Shown: positions 1 to 7,343, numbered from the stretch's first letter. The stretch is DNA of 64,000 bases from Salegentibacter sp. (GCA_017795085.1 CP051246.1:1366514-1430513); one strand, 5' to 3'. A program made the numbers and translations. The notes: a model not told the origin generated them from the sequence alone.

Positions 1-2
1 GG

Positions 3-488
3 CTAATAAACCTGGGTGATATTTAATTTCCACTTATTAGTTAAATTACCGTCTTCTTCATCCTGAACTATCCCTTTTACTTTTACAATTCCGGGTTTTA
101 ACCTGGAACGTAAGTTGGTAGAAGTTGCTTCAGCTATCTTAAAAGTTTCTTTCCCGGTTTGTATTGCATAAGTGCCATCCTGCTCAACGAAGTTGCCCTT
201 TATAACTATTTCGGCATTCTTAGCTGAAAAACCATTCTTTTTTACTTCCTCCTGAATTTGCCTAAGGCTCAAGTTATTGTTATTTGCCAAATCAAGATAA
301 GCTTTACCGTCATTCAGGCTAACCTGCACTTTTTCCAGGCCATCCAATTTTTCAAGACCTCGCTCCAGTCCATAAGCACAGGGGGCACAGTCCATTCCAA
401 ATACTTCCTGATCTATTTTCTGAATCTGGGCATTGGAACTAAAACTTCCAAATACCACAACTACAATTAATAATACTATTTTTTTCAT
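3..488 (-). CDS. Secreted heavy-metal-associated (HMA) domain protein
   Basis: 161 aa. Residues 1-20 form a signal peptide ending in Asn-Ala-Gln, so the product is exported. The first half is an HMA fold with the metal-binding motif MDCAPC near residue 32, followed by the usual amphipathic helix (YGLERGLEKL). The C-terminal half repeats a beta-rich region that lacks Cys. HMA domains bind soft metals such as copper or mercury through the two Cys residues. It is the last gene of an apparent operon behind a MerT-like protein and a broken outer-membrane gene, so a periplasmic metal-binding role is likely. The metal cannot be told from sequence. Confidence 0.8.
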   Translation of the reverse strand: MKKIVLLIVVVVFGSFSSNAQIQKIDQEVFGMDCAPCAYGLERGLEKLDGLEKVQVSLNDGKAYLDLANNNNLSLRQIQEEVKKNGFSAKNAEIVIKGNFVEQDGTYAIQTGKETFKIAEATSTNLRSRLKPGIVKVKGIVQDEEDGNLTNKWKLNITQVY

Positions 489-515
489 CTGTTTATTTTA
501 TTAAATTTATTTATA

Positions 516-1355
516 CTATAACCAATAACTTAAATTAATGGATACCCGATAGTTTTCTTTGATTGCCTTTGGGGTTAAATCCTGTACCACTGGAAACAGC
601 GCTCCGAAAGAAATACCCCAAGCCCCGTAAAGTCCTAAGAATGAAGGTCCCACTAATACTTTTTTGCTACGTTCGTCTGTAAAATTTTGTTGACCGGTAT
701 ATTTATTGTCTCCTGGAAACTCGACTAATGATTCAATAAAAACCCGCCAATCGGGTTTAGGATAATCCCCCATAAAAACATCGGGACGATAACCTATCAC
801 CATGCTTGCATAGGGTAAATCGCCTAATTGCTGGTTGTCCTTTTCAAAATAATATTGGTAACCGCCACCTAACCAGGCGTACCAGGTACGTGAGGCATAT
901 CCCGTAGAAATGGCCCCATGGATAGAGTTCCCTACATTCACCTGTCCGCGAACATCCTCAGTAGGGGCAGATACACCTAAAATTGCTGTGGATTCAAACC
1001 TCTTTCCTACCCCAAAAGCATTTGAAAAAAAACGATACCACAAAGCAGCCTCGATATCTCCATTGGAAGGCATCATACTATTTCCACGGGTTCGTGGAGC
1101 ATTTTCCAGACGCTCAATCACAGTAGGAGTGGTAAGGGTAACCTGTAAATCTTCCGTAATGCCATAGAAAAATGTATACCGAAGCATATAAGAGGCATCG
1201 TCTTCGGTCGCTATACTCATTCCGGCAGCGCTCATGTTTATACCGCCTTTCGCCAGAGTGGGCGTCTACAAACCATAAATAGGGCCATGTCCTTGGGCTT
1301 CTACTTGATACAACGTCAATAATCCTATACCCAGGATCAAAAAATATGTCTTCAT
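516..1355 (-). pseudogene. Putative outer-membrane/transporter protein gene with an in-frame amber codon
   Basis: An ATG at 1355 opens a frame encoding a signal peptide (MKTYFLILGIG...) and the start of the mature protein. Codon 30 is TAG (1266-1268 on the plus strand). After the stop the same frame continues for more than 240 codons (TPTLAKGG..., beta-strand-rich, ending in aromatic residues NLSYWL like an outer-membrane beta-barrel). The upstream codons have the same character as the rest, so I read this as one gene with a single nonsense mutation (perhaps CAG to TAG). A shorter product could start at 1235 but would lack the export signal. It sits 10 bases after the MerT-like gene. Confidence 0.7.
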
Positions 1356-1365
1356 TTTAATTATA

Positions 1366-1764
1366 TTATAATTCTAAAAATTTTTGAATGGGAAAAAGTA
1401 AATAGGCTGCAAAAAGTCCAAAGAGATATAACACAAAGGAAAACCACAAGATCCCTTTGCTCCATTTAGCTGCTGTATCACAAGCCGTTTCATTTCCGTC
1501 TTCGTCTATTTCACAACTCTGCTGCCGTTTTCTTCCGTAGAAAAGCCAAAAGTTAAAGCCAATCATTACCCCGGCAATCAAAAAAGTCCAGCTTTTATAG
1601 CGGCTCAGGCTAAACAACCAGGGAATATCTGAAGCCAGGCCGGCCACCACAGCTCCCATTCCCAGAGCTACCAATAATGATGGTAACGCGCAACATAAGA
1701 GTGTGGAAACGGAGGTGAATAGCGATCCTATACTTACAAAATCTTCTTTTATTTTGGCAAACAT
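1366..1764 (-). CDS. MerT-like membrane protein
   Basis: About 132 aa from the ATG at 1764; an in-frame TTG at 1780-1782 could add six residues. Three or four membrane segments are visible. The first contains the vicinal cysteines LLCCALP, typical of MerT-type inner-membrane transporters that pass Hg(II) or similar metals from a periplasmic binding protein. A Cys pair (SCEIDEDGNETAC) lies in the loop after the third segment. It is the first gene of an operon with a beta-barrel pseudogene and an HMA protein, preceded by a promoter carrying the C-tract operator described separately. Substrate is inferred from family only. Confidence 0.7.
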   Translation of the reverse strand: MFAKIKEDFVSIGSLFTSVSTLLCCALPSLLVALGMGAVVAGLASDIPWLFSLSRYKSWTFLIAGVMIGFNFWLFYGRKRQQSCEIDEDGNETACDTAAKWSKGILWFSFVLYLFGLFAAYLLFPIQKFLEL

Positions 1765-1787
1765 CTTTATTTTTTTAAACAAGGGAT

Positions 1788-1821
1788 TAAATGTACACCG
1801 GAAGCCCGGGTGGTATCCAAA
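1788..1821 (-). promoter_or_regulatory. Promoter with C-tract operator, copy 1 (MerT-like operon)
   Basis: Read on the minus strand: TTTG (1821-1818), a 22-base spacer containing ATACCACCCGGG, then TACATTTA (1795-1788), close to the Bacteroidota -7 box TAnnTTTG. The same arrangement with an identical 22-base spacer precedes three neighbouring genes. The C/G tract resembles operators of CsoR/RcnR-family repressors. Confidence 0.6.
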
Positions 1822-1902
1822 CTTCTAGAGGCTTTTTTTTATAGGTGGTTGTGGATGAGAGATTGGATAGTATTTTTCCCTACTTTATAATCCCATTTAT
1901 AA

Positions 1903-1932
1903 AAAAGGAGCAACTTTTTAGCCGCTCCTTTT
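1903..1932 (-). terminator. Terminator of the copper-binding protein gene
   Basis: A perfect 9-bp stem (AAAAGGAGC / GCTCCTTTT) closes a 12-base loop, and on the minus strand it is followed by a run of T. It lies just after the stop of the four-helix copper-binding gene and before the next promoter, so that gene is probably monocistronic. Confidence 0.7.
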
Positions 1933-1953
1933 AAAAAAAATTTCACATTTTTT

Positions 1954-2280
1954 TTAAGCTGCCATTTCTTTACAGCTTTCGGCACAGGTTCGACATTTTT
2001 CTGCGCATTGCTGGCAAACTTCACTGTCAAACTTTGCACATTCATCAGCACAGGCTTTACATAAGTCGGCACAAATTCCGCAAACACGTTTTGAGTAATC
2101 AGACTGGCTGGCTAATAGCTGGACGCACGCACTGCATAAAGCAATACAATCCAGACAAAATTTGTGGCATTGTTTCATGTCGGGTTCCCCCAAATGTTGG
2201 TCAAGGCAAATTCTCGCCGCAGTAATGCAGGCGTTGCAATCATCGATACATTTTTGCATTTCTGAACTTAATGGTTTCAT
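1954..2280 (-). CDS. Four-helix-bundle copper-binding protein (Csp-like)
   Basis: 108 aa and strongly Cys-rich: CxxxCxxC-type spacings recur along four predicted helices (for example CIDDCNACITAARIC, CHKFCLDCIALCSAC, CGICADLCKAC, CQQCAEKCRTC). This is the pattern of cytosolic copper-storage proteins of the Csp3/DUF326 type, whose Cys side chains line the core of a helical bundle and hold many Cu(I) ions. No signal peptide is visible, so it should be cytosolic. It has its own promoter with the shared C-tract operator and its own terminator. A role in buffering copper or another thiophilic metal is inferred. Confidence 0.85.
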   Translation of the reverse strand: MKPLSSEMQKCIDDCNACITAARICLDQHLGEPDMKQCHKFCLDCIALCSACVQLLASQSDYSKRVCGICADLCKACADECAKFDSEVCQQCAEKCRTCAESCKEMAA

Positions 2281-2354
2281 AATTTAAATGGTTTTAGTTA
2301 CTTCCAGATTTGCTCGGAAATCAGAAATAAAAGATTAAGAGCCGAACCTCTTTT

Positions 2355-2388
2355 CAAATATCGACTCATAGCCCGGGGGATAGGCAAG
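2355..2388 (-). promoter_or_regulatory. Promoter with C-tract operator, copy 2 (copper-binding protein)
   Basis: Minus strand: CTTG (2388-2385), 22-base spacer with CTATCCCCCGGG, then GATATTTG (2362-2355). It departs by one base from TAnnTTTG and keeps the exact spacing of the three sister promoters. Confidence 0.55.
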
Positions 2389-2431
2389 CCGATTAATAAA
2401 GATTTAACATTTTAATTTGATTAAAAAAAAA

Positions 2432-2451
2432 GGCAGCCAAAAATGGCTGCC
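2432..2451 (-). terminator. Terminator of the thioredoxin-like gene
   Basis: Perfect 8-bp stem GGCAGCCA / TGGCTGCC with a 4-base loop, followed on the minus strand by nine T residues. It sits about 40 bases past the stop of the thioredoxin-fold gene. Confidence 0.85.
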
Positions 2452-2491
2452 ATAAAAAGTTTCAGATTTTAATTTCAGTACGATGGTTTTG

Positions 2492-2764
2492 CTAACTGGC
2501 TTTTCCTATTCCTGATTCGATAAGTTTTTCTTTGCTTATACCATTGTTTGTACAGCACTCAAGCAATTTTCCATCAACCGCCACCGAGGGAATTCTCTTT
2601 ACACCGTACTCCTGCACTTTGTCTATACAGGTTTTATCCTCATATTGTTCCACCAGGTTATAGGTGGTAATCTCGCAACTATCGCAGGACAACTCTTTCA
2701 CCATTTTTACAACCGGATCACAAACCGGACAATTTGCCGTAAATATTTCTATTTGTCTTTTCAT
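2492..2764 (-). CDS. Small thioredoxin/glutaredoxin-fold protein
   Basis: 90 aa. It has an N-terminal beta strand (RQIEIFTANC), a redox-type CPVC motif at about residues 14-17 and the cis-proline signature RIPSVAVDG near residue 60. Extra Cys residues (CDSC, CCTNN) could bind metal or form disulfides. The size matches thioredoxin-fold proteins found in metal-resistance clusters. No signal peptide is seen, so it is probably cytosolic. It is preceded by a copy of the shared C-tract promoter, which ties it to the metal regulon. A role in thiol or metal handling is inferred. Confidence 0.75.
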   Translation of the reverse strand: MKRQIEIFTANCPVCDPVVKMVKELSCDSCEITTYNLVEQYEDKTCIDKVQEYGVKRIPSVAVDGKLLECCTNNGISKEKLIESGIGKAS

Positions 2765-2819
2765 TTTTTTTTGAATTTAAATTAACAATCAGTTTTATCC
2801 TTCTTATTAAAGAACAATC

Positions 2820-2853
2820 CAAAGATAAGAGCGGAACCGGGGTGGTCTCCAAA
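2820..2853 (-). promoter_or_regulatory. Promoter with C-tract operator, copy 3 (thioredoxin-like gene)
   Basis: Minus strand: TTTG (2853-2850), 22-base spacer with GAGACCACCCCGG, then TATCTTTG (2827-2820), a perfect match to the Bacteroidota -7 consensus. It is the best of the four related promoters. Confidence 0.65.
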
Positions 2854-2858
2854 TAAAA

Positions 2859-2883
2859 AAACCTGCTTTTTTACGACAGATTT
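2859..2883 (-). terminator. Possible terminator after the CsoR-like gene
   Basis: A 7-bp stem (AAATCTG / CAGGTTT, one G-T pair) with an 11-base loop, followed on the minus strand by a T run. It lies between the regulator stop and the next promoter. The stem is weak. Confidence 0.45.
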
Positions 2884-2922
2884 TTATTAGTATTAAAATT
2901 AAATGGAAAATTTTTGAATGTT

Positions 2923-3297
2923 TTACTCTGATCTATTTTCGGAAATGTAAGATTCCAGCCTTCGTTTAAGTTCATCAATCTCCTTCATTTTATCGGTAAG
3001 GCTGTTAAGCTCAAGGTCGGGAAATTGTTTGCGAATAAATTCAATTCGCTCTTCATTACCGCAATTACCGGGACAGGCTTCCACAGTTTCTGAAATTTTG
3101 ATCGCCAGCGCTTTGCGGTACACTTCATCTAAAAGAAGAAAATGCGCCTTATCAAGTCCTTTTTGCGCCGCTTTGAACTGGATCAGAATCTTTTCTGGAT
3201 CTTTATTTTCATCCAGCATTTTTATAAGTCCGTTAAGCTGGCCGCTGATGCTCTGCAAGCGAGTTTTTATATCTTTACTTAGATCTCTAGGAATCAT
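2923..3297 (-). CDS. CsoR/RcnR-family metal-sensing repressor (divergent)
   Basis: 124 aa from the ATG at 3297. A TTG six codons upstream lies inside the promoter, so I reject it. The all-helical DUF156/CsoR pattern is clear: KTRLQSISGQLNGLIKML, then ILIQFKAAQKGLDKAHFLLLDE. CsoR family members are tetrameric repressors that bind G/C-tract operators and release DNA on binding Cu(I), Ni(II) or other ligands. The Cys normally found at the end of helix 1 is replaced (DENKDPEK). Two Cys (CPGNC) lie instead in a C-terminal extension, so the ligand may differ. It is preceded by its own copy of the C-tract promoter, implying autoregulation. Confidence 0.75.
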   Translation of the reverse strand: MIPRDLSKDIKTRLQSISGQLNGLIKMLDENKDPEKILIQFKAAQKGLDKAHFLLLDEVYRKALAIKISETVEACPGNCGNEERIEFIRKQFPDLELNSLTDKMKEIDELKRRLESYISENRSE

Positions 3298-3311
3298 ACT
3301 TTTAATTTTCA

Positions 3312-3345
3312 GCAAGATACATCTGGAGTGGGGGAGGTCACCAAA
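3312..3345 (-). promoter_or_regulatory. Promoter with C-tract operator, copy 4 (CsoR-like regulator)
   Basis: Minus strand: TTTG (3345-3342), 22-base spacer with GTGACCTCCCCCA, then TATCTTGC (3319-3312). The -7 box ends 15 bases from the ATG, giving a very short leader. It supports autoregulation by the CsoR-like protein. Confidence 0.55.
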
Positions 3346-3359
3346 AGTATTTTAAATTT

Positions 3360-3566
3360 TTAGCAGCAATTTGTTCCTTCCTGAATGGGTGGACAGGCAA
3401 CATTACCATAAGAACAATAAACACAGCAATCACCTTCTTTTGGTTTTAATAAATGATTACAATTATCACATTGGTAAAAAAACTGACAGGCTGTTGTGGG
3501 CATTTCCTCTTCTTTTGTGTGTCCGCAACCAGGACATTTAATGGTAGAAACTAGTTCTATTTCCAT
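3360..3566 (-). CDS. GDCCVxC-domain small cysteine-rich protein
   Basis: 68 aa with ten Cys residues, including CPGCGH, CDNC, the signature GDCCVYCSYG and a terminal NCC. It looks like a small metal-binding (zinc-ribbon-like) protein. The family is known as GDCCVxC domain (seleno)proteins and is often found beside mercury-resistance genes. All signature positions here are ordinary Cys codons. It is the last gene of the arsR-merTP-oxidoreductase operon, 13 bases after the flavoprotein. The function is unknown. Confidence 0.75.
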   Translation of the reverse strand: MEIELVSTIKCPGCGHTKEEEMPTTACQFFYQCDNCNHLLKPKEGDCCVYCSYGNVACPPIQEGTNCC

Positions 3567-3579
3567 AATCTATTTGTTT

Positions 3580-4926
3580 TTAAAGCATATGAGGAATATC
3601 CGATGACATAGTCGGATACGTAAAGATCATCGTCCTTAACTCATTGATTTTCATTTTGGTCTTTATTGCCATGGCGAATAAATTGATGGTTTCCTCTGTG
3701 TTAGGACCTATTAAATGTGCCCCAAGAATAGTCTGATTCTCTTTATCAATAATCGTTTTATAAGTATATTCTTTAACATTCAGTCTTTTTGCATTGAACC
3801 AGCTTTCCGCATTGTTATAATTGACCTGATATTCTATCTGTTTTGATTTGGCTTCTACTTCGGTCAATCCTACTGATGCCAGGGTAGGTAAAGTAAAAAC
3901 TACGGAAGGCATTGGTGGATAATTAACTTTTTTCTTGTTCCCTTTGATGATGTTTGATGCTACAACATGTCCTTCCATCACCGCGACCGGTGTAAGGGGC
4001 AAGCCTCTGGAATCTGCCGAATCTCCTGCTGCATAAATATTAGGGTTAGAGGTGCTTTGAAGGTATTCGTTGACCAGGATTCCTTTTTTTGAAAAAGATA
4101 TCCCTGCTTTTTCCAAATCTAAATCAAAAATAGCGGGAGGACGACCGGCCGAGTTAAAGACAGAGTCAGTCCTATAAGTTACCTCTTTTCCATTGGATTT
4201 TCCTGTTACTACAAAATGATCTTCTTTCTTTTCAATTTTTGAGACTTCAGTTTCCAAAACCAGTTTAATTCCCAGGTTTTGCGTTGCATTCACAAGATGT
4301 TGTACAATGTCATGGTCAAAGTTTTCCAATGGATGATCACCACGATGTAATATGGTTACATCGGCACCGGCCCGCGCAGCGATATGGGCAAATTCAAAGG
4401 CAATGTAGCCTCCTCCAATAAATAAAAGTGATTCAGGTAGCTTTTTCAGGGTAAGGAAATCTGTACTTGAAAGTGCTAATTTTCCACCTTCAAAATCCAG
4501 TACCCGGGGTTTTGCACCTGTTGCGATCACGAATTTCCCAGCTTCAATAACTTCATCACCTAACTGTAAGGTGTTATCAGATAAAAATTTAGCTGAAGTG
4601 TGATAGGTGTCTATGTCTTTATTCTTATATCCTTTTTCAATTTTAGGAGGCATGGCATCGACAAAAGATTGCTTAAAAGCCATAATATCTTCCCAATTGA
4701 CTTCAGGCACAGTATCTATTCCATTTCCTTTAAGTCTTTGGGCAAAATCACGTACTTCCGTTGCTCCTATAATCACCTTTTTAGGATCACAGCCTCTTAG
4801 GGCACAGGTTCCACCGTAGGGAAGTTCATCAGTAATGCCCACCTTAAGGCCTTTGGAGGCACATTTATTAGCAACAGTCATACCTGACATCCCGGAACCT
4901 ATTACAAATACATCATATTTTTTCAT
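3580..4926 (-). CDS. FAD/NAD(P)-dependent disulfide oxidoreductase, mercuric-reductase-like
   Basis: 448 aa, class I pyridine nucleotide-disulfide oxidoreductase. The FAD-binding GxGxxG motif (VIGSGMSGM) is at the N-terminus, the redox-active pair is in GTCALRGCDPKK near residues 40-50, the NAD(P)-binding segment is FIGGGYIAFEFA, and a second FAD motif is IYAAGD. Mercuric reductase, glutathione reductase and lipoamide dehydrogenase share this fold. It lacks the MerA N-terminal HMA domain and the C-terminal vicinal Cys pair. The usual HPT of the dimer-interface motif reads YPT. Position between merTP and the GDCCVxC gene suggests a metal or thiol reductase, but I would not call it merA. Confidence 0.8.
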   Translation of the reverse strand: MKKYDVFVIGSGMSGMTVANKCASKGLKVGITDELPYGGTCALRGCDPKKVIIGATEVRDFAQRLKGNGIDTVPEVNWEDIMAFKQSFVDAMPPKIEKGYKNKDIDTYHTSAKFLSDNTLQLGDEVIEAGKFVIATGAKPRVLDFEGGKLALSSTDFLTLKKLPESLLFIGGGYIAFEFAHIAARAGADVTILHRGDHPLENFDHDIVQHLVNATQNLGIKLVLETEVSKIEKKEDHFVVTGKSNGKEVTYRTDSVFNSAGRPPAIFDLDLEKAGISFSKKGILVNEYLQSTSNPNIYAAGDSADSRGLPLTPVAVMEGHVVASNIIKGNKKKVNYPPMPSVVFTLPTLASVGLTEVEAKSKQIEYQVNYNNAESWFNAKRLNVKEYTYKTIIDKENQTILGAHLIGPNTEETINLFAMAIKTKMKINELRTMIFTYPTMSSDIPHML

Positions 4927-5550
4927 CTACTTCTCTTTTTTATTTTCTGTATCGATTACTTTATAACCAGTTGTATTTATTGCTTTTCTGATTGCGGTTA
5001 AATCGACTTTAGTTTTATCATATTCTACCACGGTATTAGTATTTGCGTAACTCGCCTTGACTGATAAAATACCATCTAGGTTATTTACCTCACTTTCTAC
5101 GTGGGCTTCACAGCCTGCGCAGGTCATTCCCTCAACTTCAAAGGTGTGCTTTATTATGTTTGATTGAGAAACATACACTATATCTTTACTGGGCTGTGTA
5201 TAAAATATATTGGAATAATAAGGGAAAGCCAGCATCAATCCGGCAAATACTGTTACCATGAACAGAAAATTTTTGGACTGCCAAAAAGATGGTTTTTCTT
5301 CCTCATCACAGGCACAATCTATTTCTTCTTGTGTTTTAAGTTTCAATTTTAAATACCAGGCCAAACCAAGAATTCCTATAGTAAGCGCAATCAAATAAGG
5401 ACGAAAGGGTTCTATCCAGGAAAATGTGGTGACAAGTCCACTACTACCTGCTAAAATTGCCAGGAGGGGAGTAATACAACATACAGAAGCAGTTACTGCA
5501 GTAAGCAAGCTAACAAAAGCTGGGCTGTTGGACATATTGGATGATTTCAT
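4927..5550 (-). CDS. merTP: Mercuric transport fusion protein MerTP
   Basis: 207 aa from the ATG at 5550, which sits just past the arsR stop; an upstream in-frame Met would overlap arsR extensively. The N-terminal half has three membrane segments with the MerT vicinal cysteines SVCCITPLL. A Cys pair CAC follows segment two. After a third membrane span the C-terminal 70 residues form a MerP/HMA domain with GMTCAGC. MerT moves Hg(II) across the inner membrane and MerP delivers it from the periplasm; here both are fused. Organised as arsR-merTP-flavoprotein-GDCCVxC in one operon. Confidence 0.88.
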   Translation of the reverse strand: MKSSNMSNSPAFVSLLTAVTASVCCITPLLAILAGSSGLVTTFSWIEPFRPYLIALTIGILGLAWYLKLKLKTQEEIDCACDEEEKPSFWQSKNFLFMVTVFAGLMLAFPYYSNIFYTQPSKDIVYVSQSNIIKHTFEVEGMTCAGCEAHVESEVNNLDGILSVKASYANTNTVVEYDKTKVDLTAIRKAINTTGYKVIDTENKKEK

Positions 5551-5551
5551 T

Positions 5552-5917
5552 TTACGCAGTTTTTTTAACCATTTTAATTGTAGTGAAAACAGCATCAAGT
5601 ACCGCTGTTTTATCCTTCACTAATGAATAATACAACGTTTGCCCATCTCTTCTTGAAGAGATAAAACCTGCATCTTTAATTTTGCGGATGTGTTGGGATA
5701 TTGCCGGTACACTCATTTCTAAAATATCAGCAATATCACAAGGGCATAATTCGTCTTCCATATTCAAAAGGAATAAAATTTTTAAGCGTACTTCACTACC
5801 AGCAATCGATAGTAGTTTGGTCATATCTTGAAAATTATCATCCATTCTTTCCAAAGTGTTTTTGCAATTAAGAAGTTGTTGATGATCAGCCTGAGCTCTT
5901 GTACACGAAATTTCCAT
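5552..5917 (-). CDS. ArsR/SmtB-family metal-responsive repressor
   Basis: 121 aa. The winged-helix core includes SEVRLKILFLL, the recognition helix MSVPAISQHIRKIKDAGFI and the wing RRDGQTLYYSL. The Cys pair ELCPCDIADIL lies in the alpha-3 metal site typical of ArsR sensors (CxC). N-terminal Cys residues at positions 5 and 18 may complete the site. These repressors leave DNA on binding As(III), Hg(II), Cd(II) or similar. It is the first gene of the merTP operon, with a palindromic operator candidate 43 bases upstream. Confidence 0.88.
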   Translation of the reverse strand: MEISCTRAQADHQQLLNCKNTLERMDDNFQDMTKLLSIAGSEVRLKILFLLNMEDELCPCDIADILEMSVPAISQHIRKIKDAGFISSRRDGQTLYYSLVKDKTAVLDAVFTTIKMVKKTA

Positions 5918-5959
5918 GGTTAATCTATTATTTAGAGATCAAAAGTATAATAAAATACG

Positions 5960-5981
5960 TATTTAAGCAAATTCTTAAATA
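5960..5981 (-). promoter_or_regulatory. Candidate ArsR operator
   Basis: A perfect inverted repeat TATTTAAG / CTTAAATA with a 6-base spacer lies 43 bases upstream of the arsR start, in very AT-rich DNA. ArsR/SmtB operators are palindromes of this size close to the promoter. Assignment rests on position and symmetry only. Confidence 0.5.
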
Positions 5982-6617
5982 ATAGTTAGTATAAATATTC
6001 TGCTTCATACATTTAAGAGATTATGACCACTAATTTCAAAGACCTTCTGGTTGTAAATCGGTCAGCACATTACCGCTTCATTCTGCGAAATGCTCCATTT
6101 CGGGTAAAGAGCTTCCCTAAGAATATCTTGGGCATCCTTTTTATTTTCCTAAGATGTATCTGACATATAGTAGTTATCGCTCCTCGTGTAGTTTTATACT
6201 TAACGAAGTAAAAAAGGACGCCCGCTAAATCGGAATTCCATTCTTGCTTTTACTTCACTTCCGGTTGTTTCTCAATTTCAGTATTTCCATTTCCTTCCCG
6301 GCCGTTGCTGTCCCTACCTTTTTTGTAATGCAAAATACCAATATTTAGAAGTTAGTACAGGTTGCATAAGCCAGTCGTCCCTCCTTTTTATAAACCTTCC
6401 CTAATTCTAAATATTGAAAATGTATCAGCATCAAAAAAGGTAACAGCAAACGGCTCTATAGGAAGTAAATCAACAAATAACAATTATGAAATCATTTCAA
6501 AACAACATACCCGGAAGCGAAATAAAAAAATTAAAAAAGGAAAACGCTCCGGATATAATAAGTAAATCAATGTTTAATCAACCTGCAAAAAAAAGCAGGT
6601 ATCTAAATCTTTTAATT
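5982..6617. other. Region without a convincing gene
   Basis: This stretch separates the mer operon from ssb. On the minus strand at about 6229-6350 a short open frame ends in a charged Gly/Asn/Glu-rich tail (HYKKGRDSNGREGNGN...), which may be the C-terminal end of a lost gene such as a mobilisation protein. On the plus strand, short open frames at 6362-6565 and 6486-6617 have no recognisable domain and probably belong to the ssb leader. I see no RNA gene. Confidence 0.4.
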
Positions 6618-6962
6618 ATGAGTAATCTAAGAAATCAAGTACAGTTAATCGGAAACGTGGGGAATGCCCCTGAAATTAAAAACTTCGAAAGTGGTAAAAA
6701 AGTAAGCAGTTTTTCACTGGCTACCAATGAATACTATCACAAGGAAGGAGAGAAAATTCAACAAACCGACTGGCACAATGTAGTGGCCTGGGGAAAACAG
6801 GCACAGCTTATCGAGAAATATGTTGATAAAGGTAAAGAAGTGGCTATCCGTGGCAAACTAACTTCCAGATCCTATGAAACCCAAAGCGGAGAGAAACGAT
6901 ATGTTACCGAAATTTTAGTAAGTGAAATCCTCTTTCTTGGAAATAGAGAAATTACTGATTAA
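6618..6962 (+). CDS. ssb: Single-stranded DNA-binding protein (mobile-element type)
   Basis: 114 aa from the ATG at 6618, where homology to SSB begins (MSNLRNQVQLIGNVG). One OB fold is visible, with the conserved segments SFSLATNEYY, TDWHNVVAWGKQAQ and KGKEVAIRGKLTSRSYE. The long acidic tail ending in DIPF that housekeeping SSBs use to recruit partners is missing, as is usual for SSBs carried by Bacteroidota conjugative elements and plasmids. It is followed by a strong terminator and then a truncated radC, a pair common in such elements. Confidence 0.9.
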   Translation: MSNLRNQVQLIGNVGNAPEIKNFESGKKVSSFSLATNEYYHKEGEKIQQTDWHNVVAWGKQAQLIEKYVDKGKEVAIRGKLTSRSYETQSGEKRYVTEILVSEILFLGNREITD

Positions 6963-6975
6963 GAACCCAAAAAAC

Positions 6976-7014
6976 AAAGAGGGCGTTCCCTTCGAAAGTT
7001 GCGCCCTCTTTTAA
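6976..7014 (+). terminator. Terminator of ssb
   Basis: A perfect 10-bp stem (AAAGAGGGCG / CGCCCTCTTT) starts 14 bases after the ssb stop and ends in T-rich DNA. Confidence 0.8.
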
Positions 7015-7040
7015 TTATTAACCCTTTAAATAAGCTAATA

Positions 7041-7343
7041 ATGAAATCCAAAGTTAATGAAATAGCGATAAGCTACAGCGGAAGTTTAAAAACAAATTTG
7101 CTTCCAAAAATAACCAGTTCCAGGTGTGCGGCAGAATTAGCCTTTGAGCAATGGAATAAAAATAATATTGAATTGCAGGAAACTTTTAAAATTATACTGC
7201 TCAATAATGCTAATAAGGTTAAAGGAATTTATGAAGTTTCCAATGGAGGTATTACCGGAACCCTGGTCGATGTTCGAATCCTATTTGCAGTAGTATTAAA
7301 GTCCTTAACCACGGCAATAATTTTATTGCATTATGTAGAGTAA
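7041..7343 (+). pseudogene. radC-like (JAB domain) gene truncated by insertion
   Basis: The start at 7041 gives MKSKVNEIAISYSG, then the well-conserved RadC/JAB segment AFEQWNKNNIELQETF and GGITGTLVDVRILFAVVLKSLTTAIIL. Intact family members continue with the metal-binding SHNHPSG. Here the frame changes to LHYVE and stops. Catalytic residues and the rest of the domain are gone. The break coincides with the first terminal repeat of the adjacent RIT-like element, so insertion of that element is the likely cause. Confidence 0.8.

Noticed and set aside
1266..1268. TAG as a coded amino acid or readthrough codon
   Set aside because: No sign of pyrrolysine machinery or of a special context, and a simple nonsense mutation explains it.
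3360..3566. Selenocysteine in the GDCCVxC protein
   Set aside because: The family includes selenoprotein forms, but all signature positions here are Cys codons with no in-frame TGA.
3580..4926. Calling the flavoprotein a canonical mercuric reductase
   Set aside because: No HMA domain and no C-terminal Cys pair; only the fold and context agree.
6362..6565. Short open frame before ssb
   Set aside because: No family character, and it overlaps the probable leader of ssb, whose homology begins at 6618.
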